Source of the DNA: Muraenolepis orangiensis
Taxonomy: Eukaryota; Chordata; Actinopteri; Gadiformes; Muraenolepididae
Direction: 5' to 3'
Assembly: GCA_027704905.1 (NCBI GenBank)
Contig: CM051021.1
Span: 1,485,490-1,549,489 of the forward strand
DNA: 64,000 nucleotides
Part shown: positions 10,628-20,165 of the stretch, in pieces
How the letters are laid out: each line of letters starts with the position of its first letter
Position numbering within the stretch: the first letter of the stretch is position 1
Made by a program: the position numbers and the translations under genes
The notes under the pieces: generated by a model
Database searches by the model: none
The model's input: the letters and a program-made list of their open reading frames with translations, nothing else
What the model was told of the DNA's origin: nothing

Positions 10628-13600
10628 CCATCCATCCATCCATCCATCCATCCATCCATCCATCTTCTCCCATCCATCCATCCATCCATCTTCTCCCGCT
10701 TATCCGTAATCGGGTCGCGGAGGTAGCAGCTCCAGCAGGGGACTCCAAACTTCCCTCTCCCTGGCAACATCGACAAGCTCTGACTGGGGGATCCCGAGGC
10801 GTTCCCAGGCCAGTGTGGAGATGTAATCACCCCACCTGTACCTTTGTCTGCCACGTGGTCTCTTCCCAGTTGGATGTGCCTGGAAAACCTCCCTCGGGAG
10901 GCGACCAGGAAGCATCCTTAACCACCTCAACTGGCTCCTTTCTACGCGAAGGAGCAGCGGCTCTACTCCTAGTCTCTCACGAGTGACTGAGCTTCTCACC
11001 CTATCCCTCAGGGAGATACCAGCCACCCTCCTGAGGAAACTCATTTCGGCCGCTTGTTTTCGCGATCTCGTCCTTTCGGTCATTACCCATTGCTCATGGC
11101 CATAGGTGAGGGTAGGAACGAAGACTGATCGGTAGATTGAGAGCTTTGCCTTCTGGCTCAGCTCTCTTTTGGTTACAACGGTGCGCCAAAGTGCACCCAA
11201 TACCCCGCCCGCTGCACCTATTCTCCTGTCAATCTCACGCTCCATCCTCCCCTCACTCGAGAACAAGACCCCGAGATACTTGAACTCCTTCACTTGGGAT
11301 AAGGACTCCCTCCCTACTTGGAGTAGACAATCCACCGGTTTCCTGCTAAGAACCATGGCCTCAGATTTGGAGGTGCTGATCCTCATCCCAGCCGCTTCAC
11401 ATTCCACTGCAAACCGATCCAGTGAGTGCTGAAGGTCACATACTGATGACGCAAACAGGACCACATCATCTGCAAACAGCAGCGATTCAATCCTGAGCCC
11501 ACCATACTGAAACCCCTCCCCTCCATGACGCCTTGAAATCCTGTCCATGAAAATCACAAACAGGATGGGTGACAAAGCGCAGCCCTGGCGGAGGCCAACA
11601 CCCACTGAGAACAGGCCTGACTTTCTACCGAGAATCCGGACACAGCTCTTGCTTTGGGAGTAGAGAGATTGTATGGCCCTCAACAGTGACCCCCGCACCC
11701 CATACTCCCGCAGCACCCCCCACAGTATTTCCCGAGGGACCCGATCATATGCCTTCTCCAAATCCACAAAACACGTGTAGACCGGATGGGCATACTCCCA
11801 AGCCCCCTCCAGGATCCTTGCAAGAGTGAAAAGCAGGTCCGTTGTTGCACGACCAGGACGGAATCCGCATTGTTCCTCTTCAATCTGAGGTTCGACTATC
11901 GGCCAAACCCTCCTTTCCAGCACCTATGAGTAGACTTTCCCAGGGAGGCTGAGTAATGTGATACCCCTGTAATTGGCACACACCCTCTGGTCACCCTTTT
12001 TGAACAGGGGTACCACCCCCGTGGTATCACCCCCGTTTGCCACTCCTCAGGCACTGTCCCAGACTTCCACGCAATGTTGAAAAGACGTGTCATCCATGAC
12101 AGCCCCTCAACACCCAGAGCCTTTAGCATTTCTGGACGAATCTCATCAACCCCTGGGGCTTTGGCACTGCGGAGATGTTTGACTACCGCAGTGACTTCCT
12201 CCAGGGAGATTGATGTTTGCCGTCCTTCATCCTCCAGCTCTGTCTCTACCATTGAGGGTGTAGTTGGGTTAAGAAGTTCCTCAAAGTGTTCTTTCCACCG
12301 CCCGATCACCTCCTCAGTTGAGGTCAGCAATGTCCCACCCTTACTGTACACAGCTTGGATGGATCCACGCTTCCCCCTCCTGAGGCGCCGGATTGTTTGC
12401 CAGAAACGCTGTTGTGCCGACTGAAAGTCCTTCTCCATGGCTTCTCCGAATTCCTCCCACACCTGCTGCTTTGCCTCCGCTACAGCCGAGGCTGCCATCC
12501 TCTTGGCCTGTCGATACCTTGCAACTGAGTCCGGAGTCTCACAGGCTAACATAGCCCGGAAGGCCTCCTTCTTCAGCCGGACGGCTTCTCTGACCACCTG
12601 TGTCCACCACAAAGTCCGCCAGACGTTCCCAGTTCACCCGCACTTCACGTTTGGGCTTACCAGGTCTGTCCATAGGCTTCCCCCGCCATCTTACCCAACT
12701 CACCACCAGATGGTGATCGGTTGACAGCTCTGCCCCTCTCTTCACCCGAGTGTCCAAAACATGCGGCCTCAGGCCAGATGACACGATAACAAAATCGATC
12801 ATTGACCTTCGACCTAAGATACTCTGGTACCATGTACACTTATGAGCATCCTTATGTTTGAACATGGTGTTTGTTATGGCCAATCCATGACTAGCACAGA
12901 AATCCAATAACAAAACCCCACTCCGGTTCAGATCAGGTAGGCCGTTCATCTCCAACACGCCCCTCCAAGTTTCCCCATCGTTACCCACGTGTGCGTTGAA
13001 GTCTCCCAGGAGGACTATAGAGTCCCCTTCAGGAGCCCCATGCAGGACTCCATCCAGGGTGTGCAAGAAGGCGGGATATTCCCAACTGTTGTTTGGTGCA
13101 TAGGCACAAACAACAGTCAGAGTTTTCCCTCCCATGACCCTAAGGCGTAGGGAGGCGACCCTCTCGTCCACCGGGGTAAACTCCAACATAGCGGCACTCA
13201 GCCGGGGACTTGTGAGTATCCCCACACCCGCCCGGCGCCTCACACCCTGAGCAACTCCAGAGAAGGAAAGAGTTCAACCCCTATCCAGGAGTTTAGTTCC
13301 AGAGCCAGTGCTGTGCGCAGAGGTAAGCCCCACCAGATCTAATTGGTAGAGCTCCACCTCCCGCACAAGCTCAGGCTCCTTCCCCCCCAGAGAGGTGAAA
13401 TTCCACGTCCCCAAAGTCAGTCTCTGTTGGCTGGGTTTGGTCCGTCGAGGCCCCCTGCCTTCACTGCCTCCTAACTGGCAGTGCACCCGACCCCAGCGGT
13501 TCTTCCCGTAGGTGGTGGGTCCGCGGGAAGGACACCGGAAAGGGGCCCCGGGCTTCCTCCGGGCAGGGTATCCTCACTTCTACGTTTGTTTGTCCATTAG

Positions 13601-13754
13601 GGTCTTTCAACCATTCTTAGTCTGGCCCCTCCCCTGAGACCAATCTGCCATGGGAGACCCTACCAGGAGCACTAGGCTCCAGACAACACAGCTCTCAGGT
13701 TCACAGGGACACACAAACCTCTCCACCACGATAAGGTGATGGTTCCCGGAGAGG
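10628..13754 (-). mobile_element. Near-full-length Rex3 (RTE-clade) LINE
   Basis: A 3127-bp minus-strand element. Its 5' end (from 13754) begins CTCCGGGAACCATCACC. An AP-type endonuclease and reverse transcriptase follow, and it ends in a run of GATG units (10628-10693), the 3' tail typical of Rex3. It is bracketed by a 12-bp duplication. A homologous site without the element exists in inverted orientation near 19870. Coding capacity is lost through stops and frame changes. Confidence 0.92.
10694..13486 (-). pseudogene. Rex3 endonuclease-reverse transcriptase, disabled
   Basis: Consecutive minus-strand pieces are 13486-13274 (endonuclease start, GTWNFTSLGGKEPE), 13243-12539 (endonuclease core with LLGDFNAHVGND and a late STDHHLVVSW), 12612-11896 (linker and RT start) and 11923-10700 (RT). 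In the last piece D54 (CFVDLEKAYD), LRQGCALSP at 111-119 and the catalytic FADD at 150-153 are present, and the C-terminus ends LLPPRPDYG. The reading frame is broken by a TGA between the first two pieces and by frame changes near 12600 and 11950. All catalytic motifs survive, so the copy is fairly young, but it should not encode a full protein. Confidence 0.9.
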
Positions 13755-13766
13755 ATCTGTAAATGT
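13755..13766. repeat. Target-site duplication of Rex3, copy 2
   Basis: Identical to 10616-10627. Confidence 0.9.
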
Positions 13767-14133
13767 GAATATTATTAATTTAACTGAGGAACTATATATT
13801 GTGCACTGTGCCTACCATAAATATGAATTTTGTGCATTAAGCAGATACTGTGAATAGTTTGTATTGAACAGATATGTCTACCTCAAATATGAATATTGTG
13901 CATTGAACAGATAACTGTGCATAACTGTATCTTTCTCTGTGTGCATGTATGCACGTACATTGAGCCTGTTGAACGGAAATTGATTGCAAAAATAAATATG
14001 ACAATGAACTTTTACAATGGTCTTACTCCTAAGTGGTTTTTTTTGAAGATATCGGATTGGTAGACCTTGGCTTACATTTTGGAATAAAAAGTGATCATGG
14101 GCTTGAAAAGGTTGGTTACCACTGCTCTACGTC

Positions 14134-14185
14134 CTCCGCAGGCTTGTGGAAAAACCACTGGACTCTCAGGACAAAGGGGCGTGGC
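14134..14185 (+). repeat. Inverted-duplication block B (left arm)
   Basis: CGCAGGCTTGTGGAAAAACC and following sequence match the reverse complement of 19405-19465 almost exactly. In both arms the block follows the hAT 3' end. Confidence 0.85.
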
Positions 14186-14284
14186 TCACATTTGGCTGGC
14201 CGGTCTCGTTGGGTCCTAACAGAATGGTCAAGCCTGAATTGAGCCAAGCCGGGAACCCAGAAGCAGGGAGCGGGACACTACCCG

Positions 14285-14515
14285 AGTTAAGCTAGCTCCC
14301 CACGTCTCTAGTTCCTAGCTCCCAGGCTAGCTCCCCGTGTCTCCATTTCCTAGCTCCCAGGCTAGCTCCCTGTGTATCCAGTTCCTAGTTCCCAGGCTAG
14401 ATCCCTGTGTCTCCAGCTCCTAGTTTCCAGTCTAGCTCCCCATGTCTCTAGCTCCCCGCTTCCAAGCTAACTCCTTGTGTCTCTAGCTACCTAGCTCCCA
14501 GGCTAGCTCCGTGGC
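14285..14515 (+). repeat. Internal minisatellite of the LTR element, about 34-bp unit
   Basis: About six units of the form GCTAGCTCCC...TCTCCAGTTCCTAGCTCCCA. The same unit, reversed, fills 27745-28245 in the relative. Confidence 0.85.
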
Positions 14516-14824
14516 TACGCCAGCCCCTCGTGGTTCCGAGCCCATCGTTTTCTGGGCTGTTCCACATCTGCTCCGTGGCTACACTTCCCTCGAGGACCTC
14601 ACCAGCTCCTGGTGGTTCCGAGCCCATTGTTTTCCGGGCTGGTTCACCCGTTCCCGATCAGGACCCCCCACCAGCTCCCGAGGAGGACCCCACCGTCTCC
14701 CGAGGACCCCTTCCTGTCTCGCGGACCCCTCTCTGCCGAAGACCGACGTCGGGGGCAATATCCTGAGAACCCGGGGCTCTCGGGCGGTTGTCCGGTGCCT
14801 CCCCTCAGGGGGGGGGGGGGATAC

Positions 14825-15026
14825 TGTTGTGCCCCCGCGCTCTAATTGATCCCAGGTGTTTCCCATCATAATCAGGCCGGCTGAGGCCAATGAACACCTG
14901 GGATCTACCCTACTTAAGGCTGTTGAAGACCAACGTCGGTGCTAGACCATTGCACACCTTACTGAGAACATTATGGCCCCCCCCCCTCCCCCCCCCCCCC
15001 CTCGCCGGTCTCGTTGTGTCCTAACA
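14825..15026 (+). repeat. 3' LTR of truncated non-autonomous element
   Basis: Begins TGTTGTGC and ends CCTAACA. Homologous to 28291-28670 and 27115-27468 on the opposite strand, but with an internal deletion. Confidence 0.75.
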
Positions 15027-15215
15027 TTCTCAACAGCTCCATTCAATATTATTGTGAGCTCATAATTCATATAATTACAATATGAGTATTGACTTGCTCC
15101 CTTGAAGTCATCTTGTCTCTAATGTTACATTGGGCTGTAGAGCCTGAAGAACTAACGTTGCATGTTTGTCAGACACAGCTACTATCTTAGCATGGTCATT
15201 CATATTACATTACAC
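15027..15215 (+). repeat. Inverted-duplication block C (left arm)
   Basis: Reverse complement of about 18180-18370, including TCTAATGTTACATTGGGCTG and AACTAACGTTGCATGTTTGT. Single-copy in appearance apart from this pair. Confidence 0.85.
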
Positions 15216-15500
15216 AATCATTCACTATCAAACTTTTTCAGGACTTTCAGGACTCATTACAGTTACTGCACTGTATTCATGATGCTGCTGCACTACTGGC
15301 ACTTTAAAATTCAATTCAAGATTCAAGATTCAAGATAACTTTATTTATCCCGAGGGAAATTAAGGAAAGGTGTAAAAATGCTTTTTAAATTATTTTTGCA
15401 CATGTACATATCATCCATCAGTCACTATGTTATTTTTATTGTGTACAGTATTGTTATAGTATAGTGTTGTATAGTATAAGTATAAGTATAGTACATAGAA
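15216..15500. mobile_element. LINE 3' UTR pieces
   Basis: A stretch with TTACTGCACTGTATTCATGA, typical of the 3' UTR of the ATCTTGT-tailed LINE family. It is interrupted near 15312-15365 by a reversed tail (repeats of ATTCAAG, then TTTATTTATCCCGAGGG) of another LINE. Confidence 0.55.
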
Positions 15501-15504
15501 AGGT

Positions 15505-15735
15505 ATCGGTAGCTCAGTAGCAGTAGCTCAGTGGGTAAGGATTTGGCTTGTGTGCCGCAAGGTCGCCAGTTCATATCCCTGAAACATCAGGTTAAGTGCA
15601 CTTGAGCAAAGCACCCCCTACACTGCTCCCCTGTATATCCAATAGCTGCCCACTGCTCCTAATACTAGGATGGGTTAAATGCAGAGAATCCTTTCGCTGT
15701 ACTGTACTTGTGCTGTACACAGACAAATTTGAATA
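15505..15735 (+). mobile_element. V-SINE-like SINE, complete copy
   Basis: The head has an A-box-like TAGCTCAGTGGGTAAGG (about 15525-15541) and a B-box-like CCAGTTCATATCCC. The body has CTTGAGCAAAGCACCC and CTGCCCACTGCTCC, and the 3' part GGGTTAAATGCAGAGAATCC ends in a CTGTACACAGACAAA tail. Its 3' junction with LINE sequence (TTTGAATAATTATTA...) is the same as the one found reversed at 17950-18040, so the SINE was already there before the duplication. Confidence 0.75.
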
Positions 15736-15805
15736 ATTATTATTATATAGTGTTTAATTGTAGGAAACTCATATTGCGGGAGGGAATGGGGAGTAAGCAT
15801 TGTTG
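15690..15805 (+). repeat. Inverted-duplication block D (left arm)
   Basis: The SINE 3' end plus adjoining LINE 3' UTR; reverse complement of 17885-18040 apart from a shorter TTA run and scattered changes. Confidence 0.8.
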
Positions 15806-16170
15806 CAAATGGCAACTTCTTCAGGAAGTTCTCGTAGTCGAGGTCGAGCAGGTGATCAGGAACCGGGTAGGGCAGACCAACCAGACGTGGACAGGCGGAG
15901 GCGTAGTCGGGGACAGGCTTGAGGATCGGGAGACAGGCGGGGCAGGCAGGTCCCAGGCAGGCAGGATCAGTAACGGGAATCAGTCTTGGTAAACGCTGGA
16001 GAGTCTGTGTCATCAGGAACAATCTGGCGAAGTGTGAGTGTGCGGGGGGAGGCCTAAATAGGAGCGTTAACTGTGATGCGCTGCAGCTGCGGGTGAGATT
16101 CGATGTGATAGGGGCGTTTCTATCCGGGCGAGTGCTGTGGAAGCGAGGAGACATGAATGCGGAACTGTGA
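15806..16170. other. LTR-like GC-rich stretch, unassigned
   Basis: CAGGCGG/GGCAGG-rich sequence, with GTAACGGGAATCAGTCTTGG and an end GCGGAACTGTGACA before LINE sequence resumes. The style resembles the region next to an LTR in fish gypsy-type elements, but I see no partner repeat. Treat as unclassified. Confidence 0.35.
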
Positions 16171-16179
16171 CAATAGTAT

Positions 16180-16318
16180 TGTATAGTAAGTATAGTTACA
16201 TAGTATAATATATAGTGTTAAATTATAGGAAATTCATACTGAGGGAGGGAATGGGGAGAAAGCTTCCATTGTACTTGTTGCATATGGAGAATAGAAACAT
16301 CTGTAATCTGTAATCTTG
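16180..16318 (+). mobile_element. LINE 3' UTR fragment
   Basis: A third copy of the AATTCATACTGAGGGAGGGA module with a decayed tail (AATCTGTAATCTTG). Confidence 0.65.
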
Positions 16319-16354
16319 CCCTCTGCTGCTCCTCTGCTGCTTGTCTGTCTTCAG

Positions 16355-16473
16355 TCCACTGGGTGAAGACCGGTGGCGACCAAACGACCCAGAACCAGAT
16401 CTCACTGGGCGTCTGGGAGGTCTTGACCCACTTTCAGATGGAGATAGGAGAGAACCAGCAGGATGATGGAGGG
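16355..16473 (+). CDS. Candidate internal exon of an unrecognised host gene
   Basis: A strong pyrimidine tract ending GCTTGTCTGTCTTCAG precedes 119 bp that are open in the frame set by the candidate exon at 7949-8030 (split valine codon). A GTGAGA donor follows from 16474. The product reads HWVKTGGDQTTQNQISLG... and ends MEIGENQQDDGG, leaving phase 0. The triplet phases, acceptor and donor all agree, and no repeat overlaps it. I recognise no domain. One alternative frame is open for most of the length. Confidence 0.5.
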
Positions 16474-16635
16474 GTGAGATAGAAAGAGGGCAAAGAGATG
16501 TGAATTGGAGGATGGGGTCGTGTAGAAGAGATGGCTGAAATCAATTATTTACCACCAAATTTACTATCTTTTTGCTCATTTGTACGCTTTTTAATTTAGC
16601 CCGGCCACCTGTCATGTTCATTAACTCTCAGCGAT

Positions 16636-16692
16636 ATATACAGTATATTATATATATTATATATATATATATTATATATATATATATATATG
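16636..16692. repeat. (AT)n microsatellite
   Basis: AT repeats adjoining the tail of the next SINE. Confidence 0.9.
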
Positions 16693-16693
16693 C

Positions 16694-16932
16694 ATCTAAA
16701 TCTGGAGGATTGAATCTTCTTTAATTCGCATACATTAGTTAGAGAAATGAGTTACTCTGTATTTAACCCATCCTAGTATTAGGAGCAGTGGGCAGCTATT
16801 TTACGACACGAAAAGGGAAAAATTCTGATTACTATCCTCAATGATCTGGAATGTCCTATCATTGTCTGAATTACCTCGGCCATGCCCAGGTGTTTCAGGG
16901 ACGTGAACCGGCAACCTTCCTGTTCCCAAGCC

Positions 16933-16933
<1 letters not shown>
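16694..16933 (-). mobile_element. V-SINE-like SINE interrupted by a 64-bp foreign segment
   Basis: On the minus strand the head (about 16933-16885: CTTGGGAACAGGAAGGTTGC, then a degenerate B box) and the 3' part (16800-16694, ending in the shared GATT...CCTCCAGATTTAGA tail) are both SINE. Between them, 16807-16870 matches 18747-18809 instead of the SINE body. Confidence 0.6.

Positions 16934-16934
<1 letters not shown>

Positions 16935-17022
<88 letters not shown>
16935..17022. repeat. (AT)n microsatellite
   Basis: About 85 bp of pure AT repeats starting at the SINE head. Confidence 0.95.
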
Positions 17023-17023
<1 letters not shown>

Positions 17024-17546
17024 TAGATACAATTCGCTCATGTCCTTAGCAGTTTAAATGACTTTCTTTCTTGACGGCTGCCTGCTCCTGAAGTCATATT
17101 AAAGTTCCAGAAGACCCAAAGTTTCCACCCGTACCTCTGAAGCTCTCCATGTATTCTATATCAACACAAGCCCAGCAAACTGTGCTTCTCTGCTTTGTAG
17201 CAGCGTTGCACTGAGCAGAGCAGAGGTCCAGGTTCACTTCAGGAGTTCCTCTCCTGTTGGCTTCCTCTCAGCCACCATTCCACCATCCTGTGGCTTGTTC
17301 TTGGACAGTGTGGTCCCCATGGAAACGTCACCACGGCAACACCGAGAGGCTGAGCTTTAACCGCTGCTTGTTTGCTGCTGTGGACAGGAGACCCAGACTG
17401 GTTCATTGGTACTCCTCTGGGTGGGATGGAGAGGCTAAGGCTAATCGGAATTAGCAGGCTGCACCACAGGGGGGGTGCTGGTTCAAGACCAACAGAGGTT
17501 ACCCTCCACCCCCAACATTACACCCACATACGCTCTGCTCTGTTGT

Positions 17547-17548
<2 letters not shown>
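17023..17548. other. Unassigned
   Basis: Moderate GC, no clear repeat and no exon I would defend. An AG preceded by a pyrimidine run near 17270 is followed by frames without a plausible donor. Confidence 0.4.
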
Positions 17549-17549
<1 letters not shown>

Positions 17550-17584
<35 letters not shown>

Positions 17585-17635
17585 TCTCTATCTCTCTCTC
17601 TCTCTCTGTCCTCTGTCTCTTTCTCTCTCTCTCTG
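17550..17635 (+). repeat. (CT)n microsatellite
   Basis: CT repeats with a few interruptions. Confidence 0.95.
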
Positions 17636-17865
17636 GCTGATGTTTGGTCCTTGTTGTTGTGGTTGTTGTTGTTGACACGTGAACCCGTGAAGCCACACAG
17701 AGGGAGGCCAGTGTGTGTGTGTGTGTGAGCGGGACCACAGGCAAAGCATCCTCACCTAATCCCTTGATTACACAATTTGTGAGACCGCTGGGAGGGGGAG
17801 AGACGGTAGTTCACATGTCCAACGGGGTTTTCCTGAAGAGCGCATGATTTTGAGCCTTTGCAATA

Positions 17866-18041
17866 TTCAAGATTGTTTAAATTTGCCATTTACAACAAGT
17901 ACAATGGAATGCTTACTCCCCATTCCCTCCCGCAGTATGAGTTTCCTACAATTAAACACTATATAATAATAATAATAATTATTCAAATGTGTCTGTGTAC
18001 AGCACAAGTACAGTACAGCGAAAGGATTCTCTGCATTTAAG
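17866..18041 (-). repeat. Inverted-duplication block D' (right arm)
   Basis: Read on the minus strand this is the V-SINE 3' end joined to the LINE 3' UTR module (GGGAGGGAATGGGGAGTAAG). It mirrors 15690-15805, including the junction. Confidence 0.8.
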
Positions 18042-18230
18042 TATGAATGACTATGCTAAGATAGTGTATGACAGTGTGTAATATGAATGACCATGCTAAG
18101 ATAGTGTATGACAGTGTGTAATATGAATGACCATGCTAAGATAGTGTATGACAGTGTGTAATATGAATGACCATGCTAAGATAGTGTATGACAGTGTGTA
18201 ATATGAATGACCATGCTAAGATAGTGGCTG
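18042..18230 (+). repeat. 40-bp tandem repeat, about 4.7 units
   Basis: Unit starts TATGAATGACCATGCTAAGA and ends CAGTGTGTAA. The left arm has the equivalent sequence only once (near 15180-15225), so the amplification is specific to this arm. Confidence 0.9.
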
Positions 18231-18370
18231 TGTCTGACAAACATGCAACGTTAGTTCTTCAGGCTCTACAGCCCAATGTAACATTAGAGACACGATGACT
18301 TCAAGGGAGCAAGTCAATACTCTTATATGAATTATGAGCTCACAATAATAATGAATAGAACCGTTGAGAA
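18180..18370 (-). repeat. Inverted-duplication block C' (right arm)
   Basis: Reverse complement of 15027-15215, starting at the last unit of the 40-bp repeat. Confidence 0.85.
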
Positions 18371-18412
18371 CTCTTCTCTGCACGTATCGCCATGTGTATC
18401 CAACACCACAAA

Positions 18413-18551
18413 ACACACACACACGCACTCAACAACACACACGCATGCACTCGACAACACACACACACACACACACATGCATGCACGCGTGCACACATGT
18501 ACACACATACGCATGCACAATATCATATACGTACACACGTACACACACACA

Positions 18552-18599
<48 letters not shown>

Positions 18600-18622
18600 A
18601 CACACACACACACCACACCACA
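18413..18622 (+). repeat. (CA)n microsatellite with ATGCACGC-type interruptions
   Basis: About 210 bp. Cys/Val and His/Thr frames across it are artefacts. Confidence 0.95.
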
Positions 18623-18746
18623 CATGATTATAGGCCTACTTTGTTTTATATTGAGCCTGTAGCCTGTCGTAAAATGTGATTGTCTCTCTCGCCTCAGTCA
18701 CACATTGCCGATTATGGCTCCCGTTTAAGATCAGACAGCGCTACGT

Positions 18747-19330
18747 CACGAAAAGGGAAAAGTCTGATTACTATCCTGAATGATCTGGAATGTCCTATCA
18801 CTGTCTGAACACAGTCGTATACGTTCGTAACAGAGTCCTACGGATCGGGAAAGGTCCGAGAGGTCAGCCAAGCTCTCCCGAACGGGTTAATGCGTCCCGT
18901 AACATGAGGTAACATTCGGGAAACTCAGCCGATTTTGTCTAGTCGGATTACAATCGTGACTATGTCGTGACAGATTCTGCTGTATCAGATCAACATGGTA
19001 ACAATGTCCTGTGTTGTCTGGACGGTGTCCTGTGGATCGGGACGCTGTCGTGATGAATGGGCGTGATTTGGAGAAATCTAACGATTCAATACTTTGACAA
19101 TCTAACGATTGTCTTCGGTCAGCGTCGGTTCACCGTCCGGTCACTGTCTGATCTCTGTCGGATCGCATTCGGGAGAATCGGGACGCTTCCTGAGCAATAT
19201 CTGATTGTTGTCGTGATTAAATGTTTTTGCAAATTTGTGAATTTCCCGCCACAAAGTATTGAAGTTTTTATCGTCCTTCAGTGTCCTTTTTCAACAAGCC
19301 AATTTCATCAACTAAAGTCAGCACGGTCCA
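18747..19330. other. CpG-rich degenerate quasi-periodic stretch
   Basis: Recurrent short variants (GGATCGGGA, GTCGGATCG, ATCGGGACGCT, GTCCTGTGGATCGGG) are spaced irregularly at roughly 20-30 bp. The first 63 bp also occur at 16807-16870. No open frame with a domain. It may be the subterminal region of an unclassified DNA transposon or decayed satellite. Confidence 0.4.
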
Positions 19331-19404
19331 CTTCTGTCTCAAACCTGCGTTTACCATTTTAATTAGCCATATACAGCTCTGATTAACAAATATTATTCTA
19401 ATAA

Positions 19405-19465
19405 TAGAAAAGCCACGCCCCTTTGTCCTGAGAGTCCAGTGGTTTTTCCACAAGCCTGCGGACGT
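19405..19465 (-). repeat. Inverted-duplication block B' (right arm)
   Basis: Reverse complement of 14134-14185 (AAGCCACGCCCCTTTGTCCT to CCACAAGCCTGCGG). Confidence 0.85.
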
Positions 19466-19516
19466 TCTCTCTCTCCTCTCCATCTTCCCATTTCTACACC
19501 AGCATACCGCTGATGC

Positions 19517-19603
<87 letters not shown>

Positions 19604-19711
19604 CACAGGCACACACACACACACACAGGCGCGCACACACACACACACAGGCGCGCACACACACAGACACACACACAGACACGCATGCGCGTCACGTATG
19701 CACGCACATAT
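19466..19711 (+). repeat. Segment with (CA)n microsatellite, duplicated at 23861-24030
   Basis: The left flank (CTCCATCTTCCCATTT, CACCAGCATACCGCTGATGC), a long CA repeat and the right flank (GCGTCACGTATGCACGCACA) are all repeated near 23861-24030 in the same orientation. It separates block B' from the hAT 3' end, unlike in the left arm. Confidence 0.85.
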
Positions 19712-20165
19712 TTAAGGTAGGCATATCTGTTCAATACAAACTATTCACAGTATCTGCTTAATGTACAACATTCATATTTACAGTAGGCATATCTGTTCAA
19801 TACAAACTATTCATATTTACAGTGCACAATATATAGTTCCTCAGTTAAATTAATAATATTCACATTTACAGACATTAGCCTACAGTTCAATGCAATCCAT
19901 ATTACGTTTCTCTGTTTAATTAATCTCACAATATCTTTTCAACTCTCAAGTTGCTCTATCAGCCCGCCTTTAATGAGACTGCAGTGACTGAACATTTTCT
20001 GGCTGATAGTTAGTGATTGCCAGCCTGAGGCAGTCATTAAGATGTGTGTCAATCATACGACTCACATTAGTATGTGGAGCCAAAGTAGGCCTTCAGTTTA
20101 AGCACACATGACACATTCACAATCAGTGGATACCTCTCTCTACTCACGAGTGACCAAAAGTCCTG

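Larger units (their letters stand above)
10505..14124 (+). mobile_element. hAT transposon 3' end (left arm), split by Rex3
   Basis: The sequence at 10505-10627 plus 13767-14124 is the 3' non-coding end of a hAT element. It matches, in reverse orientation, 19712-19990 of the right-arm copy. It ends at 14110-14124 in GGTTGGTTACCACTG, which mirrors the other end of the right-arm copy (CAGGGGTAACCAACC read on the minus strand from 22552). The 5' part and transposase are not present here. The Rex3 element at 10628-13754 was inserted later. Confidence 0.75.
14188..15026 (+). mobile_element. Non-autonomous LTR element, truncated copy
   Basis: The remnant 5' LTR (14188-14221) ends CTCGTTGGGTCCTAACA. 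It is followed by GAATGGTC and a minisatellite-rich interior, a polypurine tract of about 13 G (14808-14820), and a 3' LTR (14825-15026) that begins TGTTGTGCCCCCGCG and ends CCTAACA. The interior carries no gag or pol. The 3' LTR is shorter than those of the relative at 27115-28670: a C-tract (14978-15000) joins directly to the last 26 bp. It lies between blocks B and C of the left arm. Confidence 0.75.

Noticed and set aside
15505..15580. tRNA-like sequence with A and B boxes (also 2075-2130 and 7830-7912)
   Set aside because: Each is the head of a SINE followed by a SINE body and tail, the cloverleaf pairings are not maintained, and no anticodon arm could be defended.
17257..17454. Possible exon beginning after a pyrimidine-rich AG near 17270
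   Set aside because: No plausible donor and no conserved-looking peptide. The frames are interrupted or overlap CT repeats.
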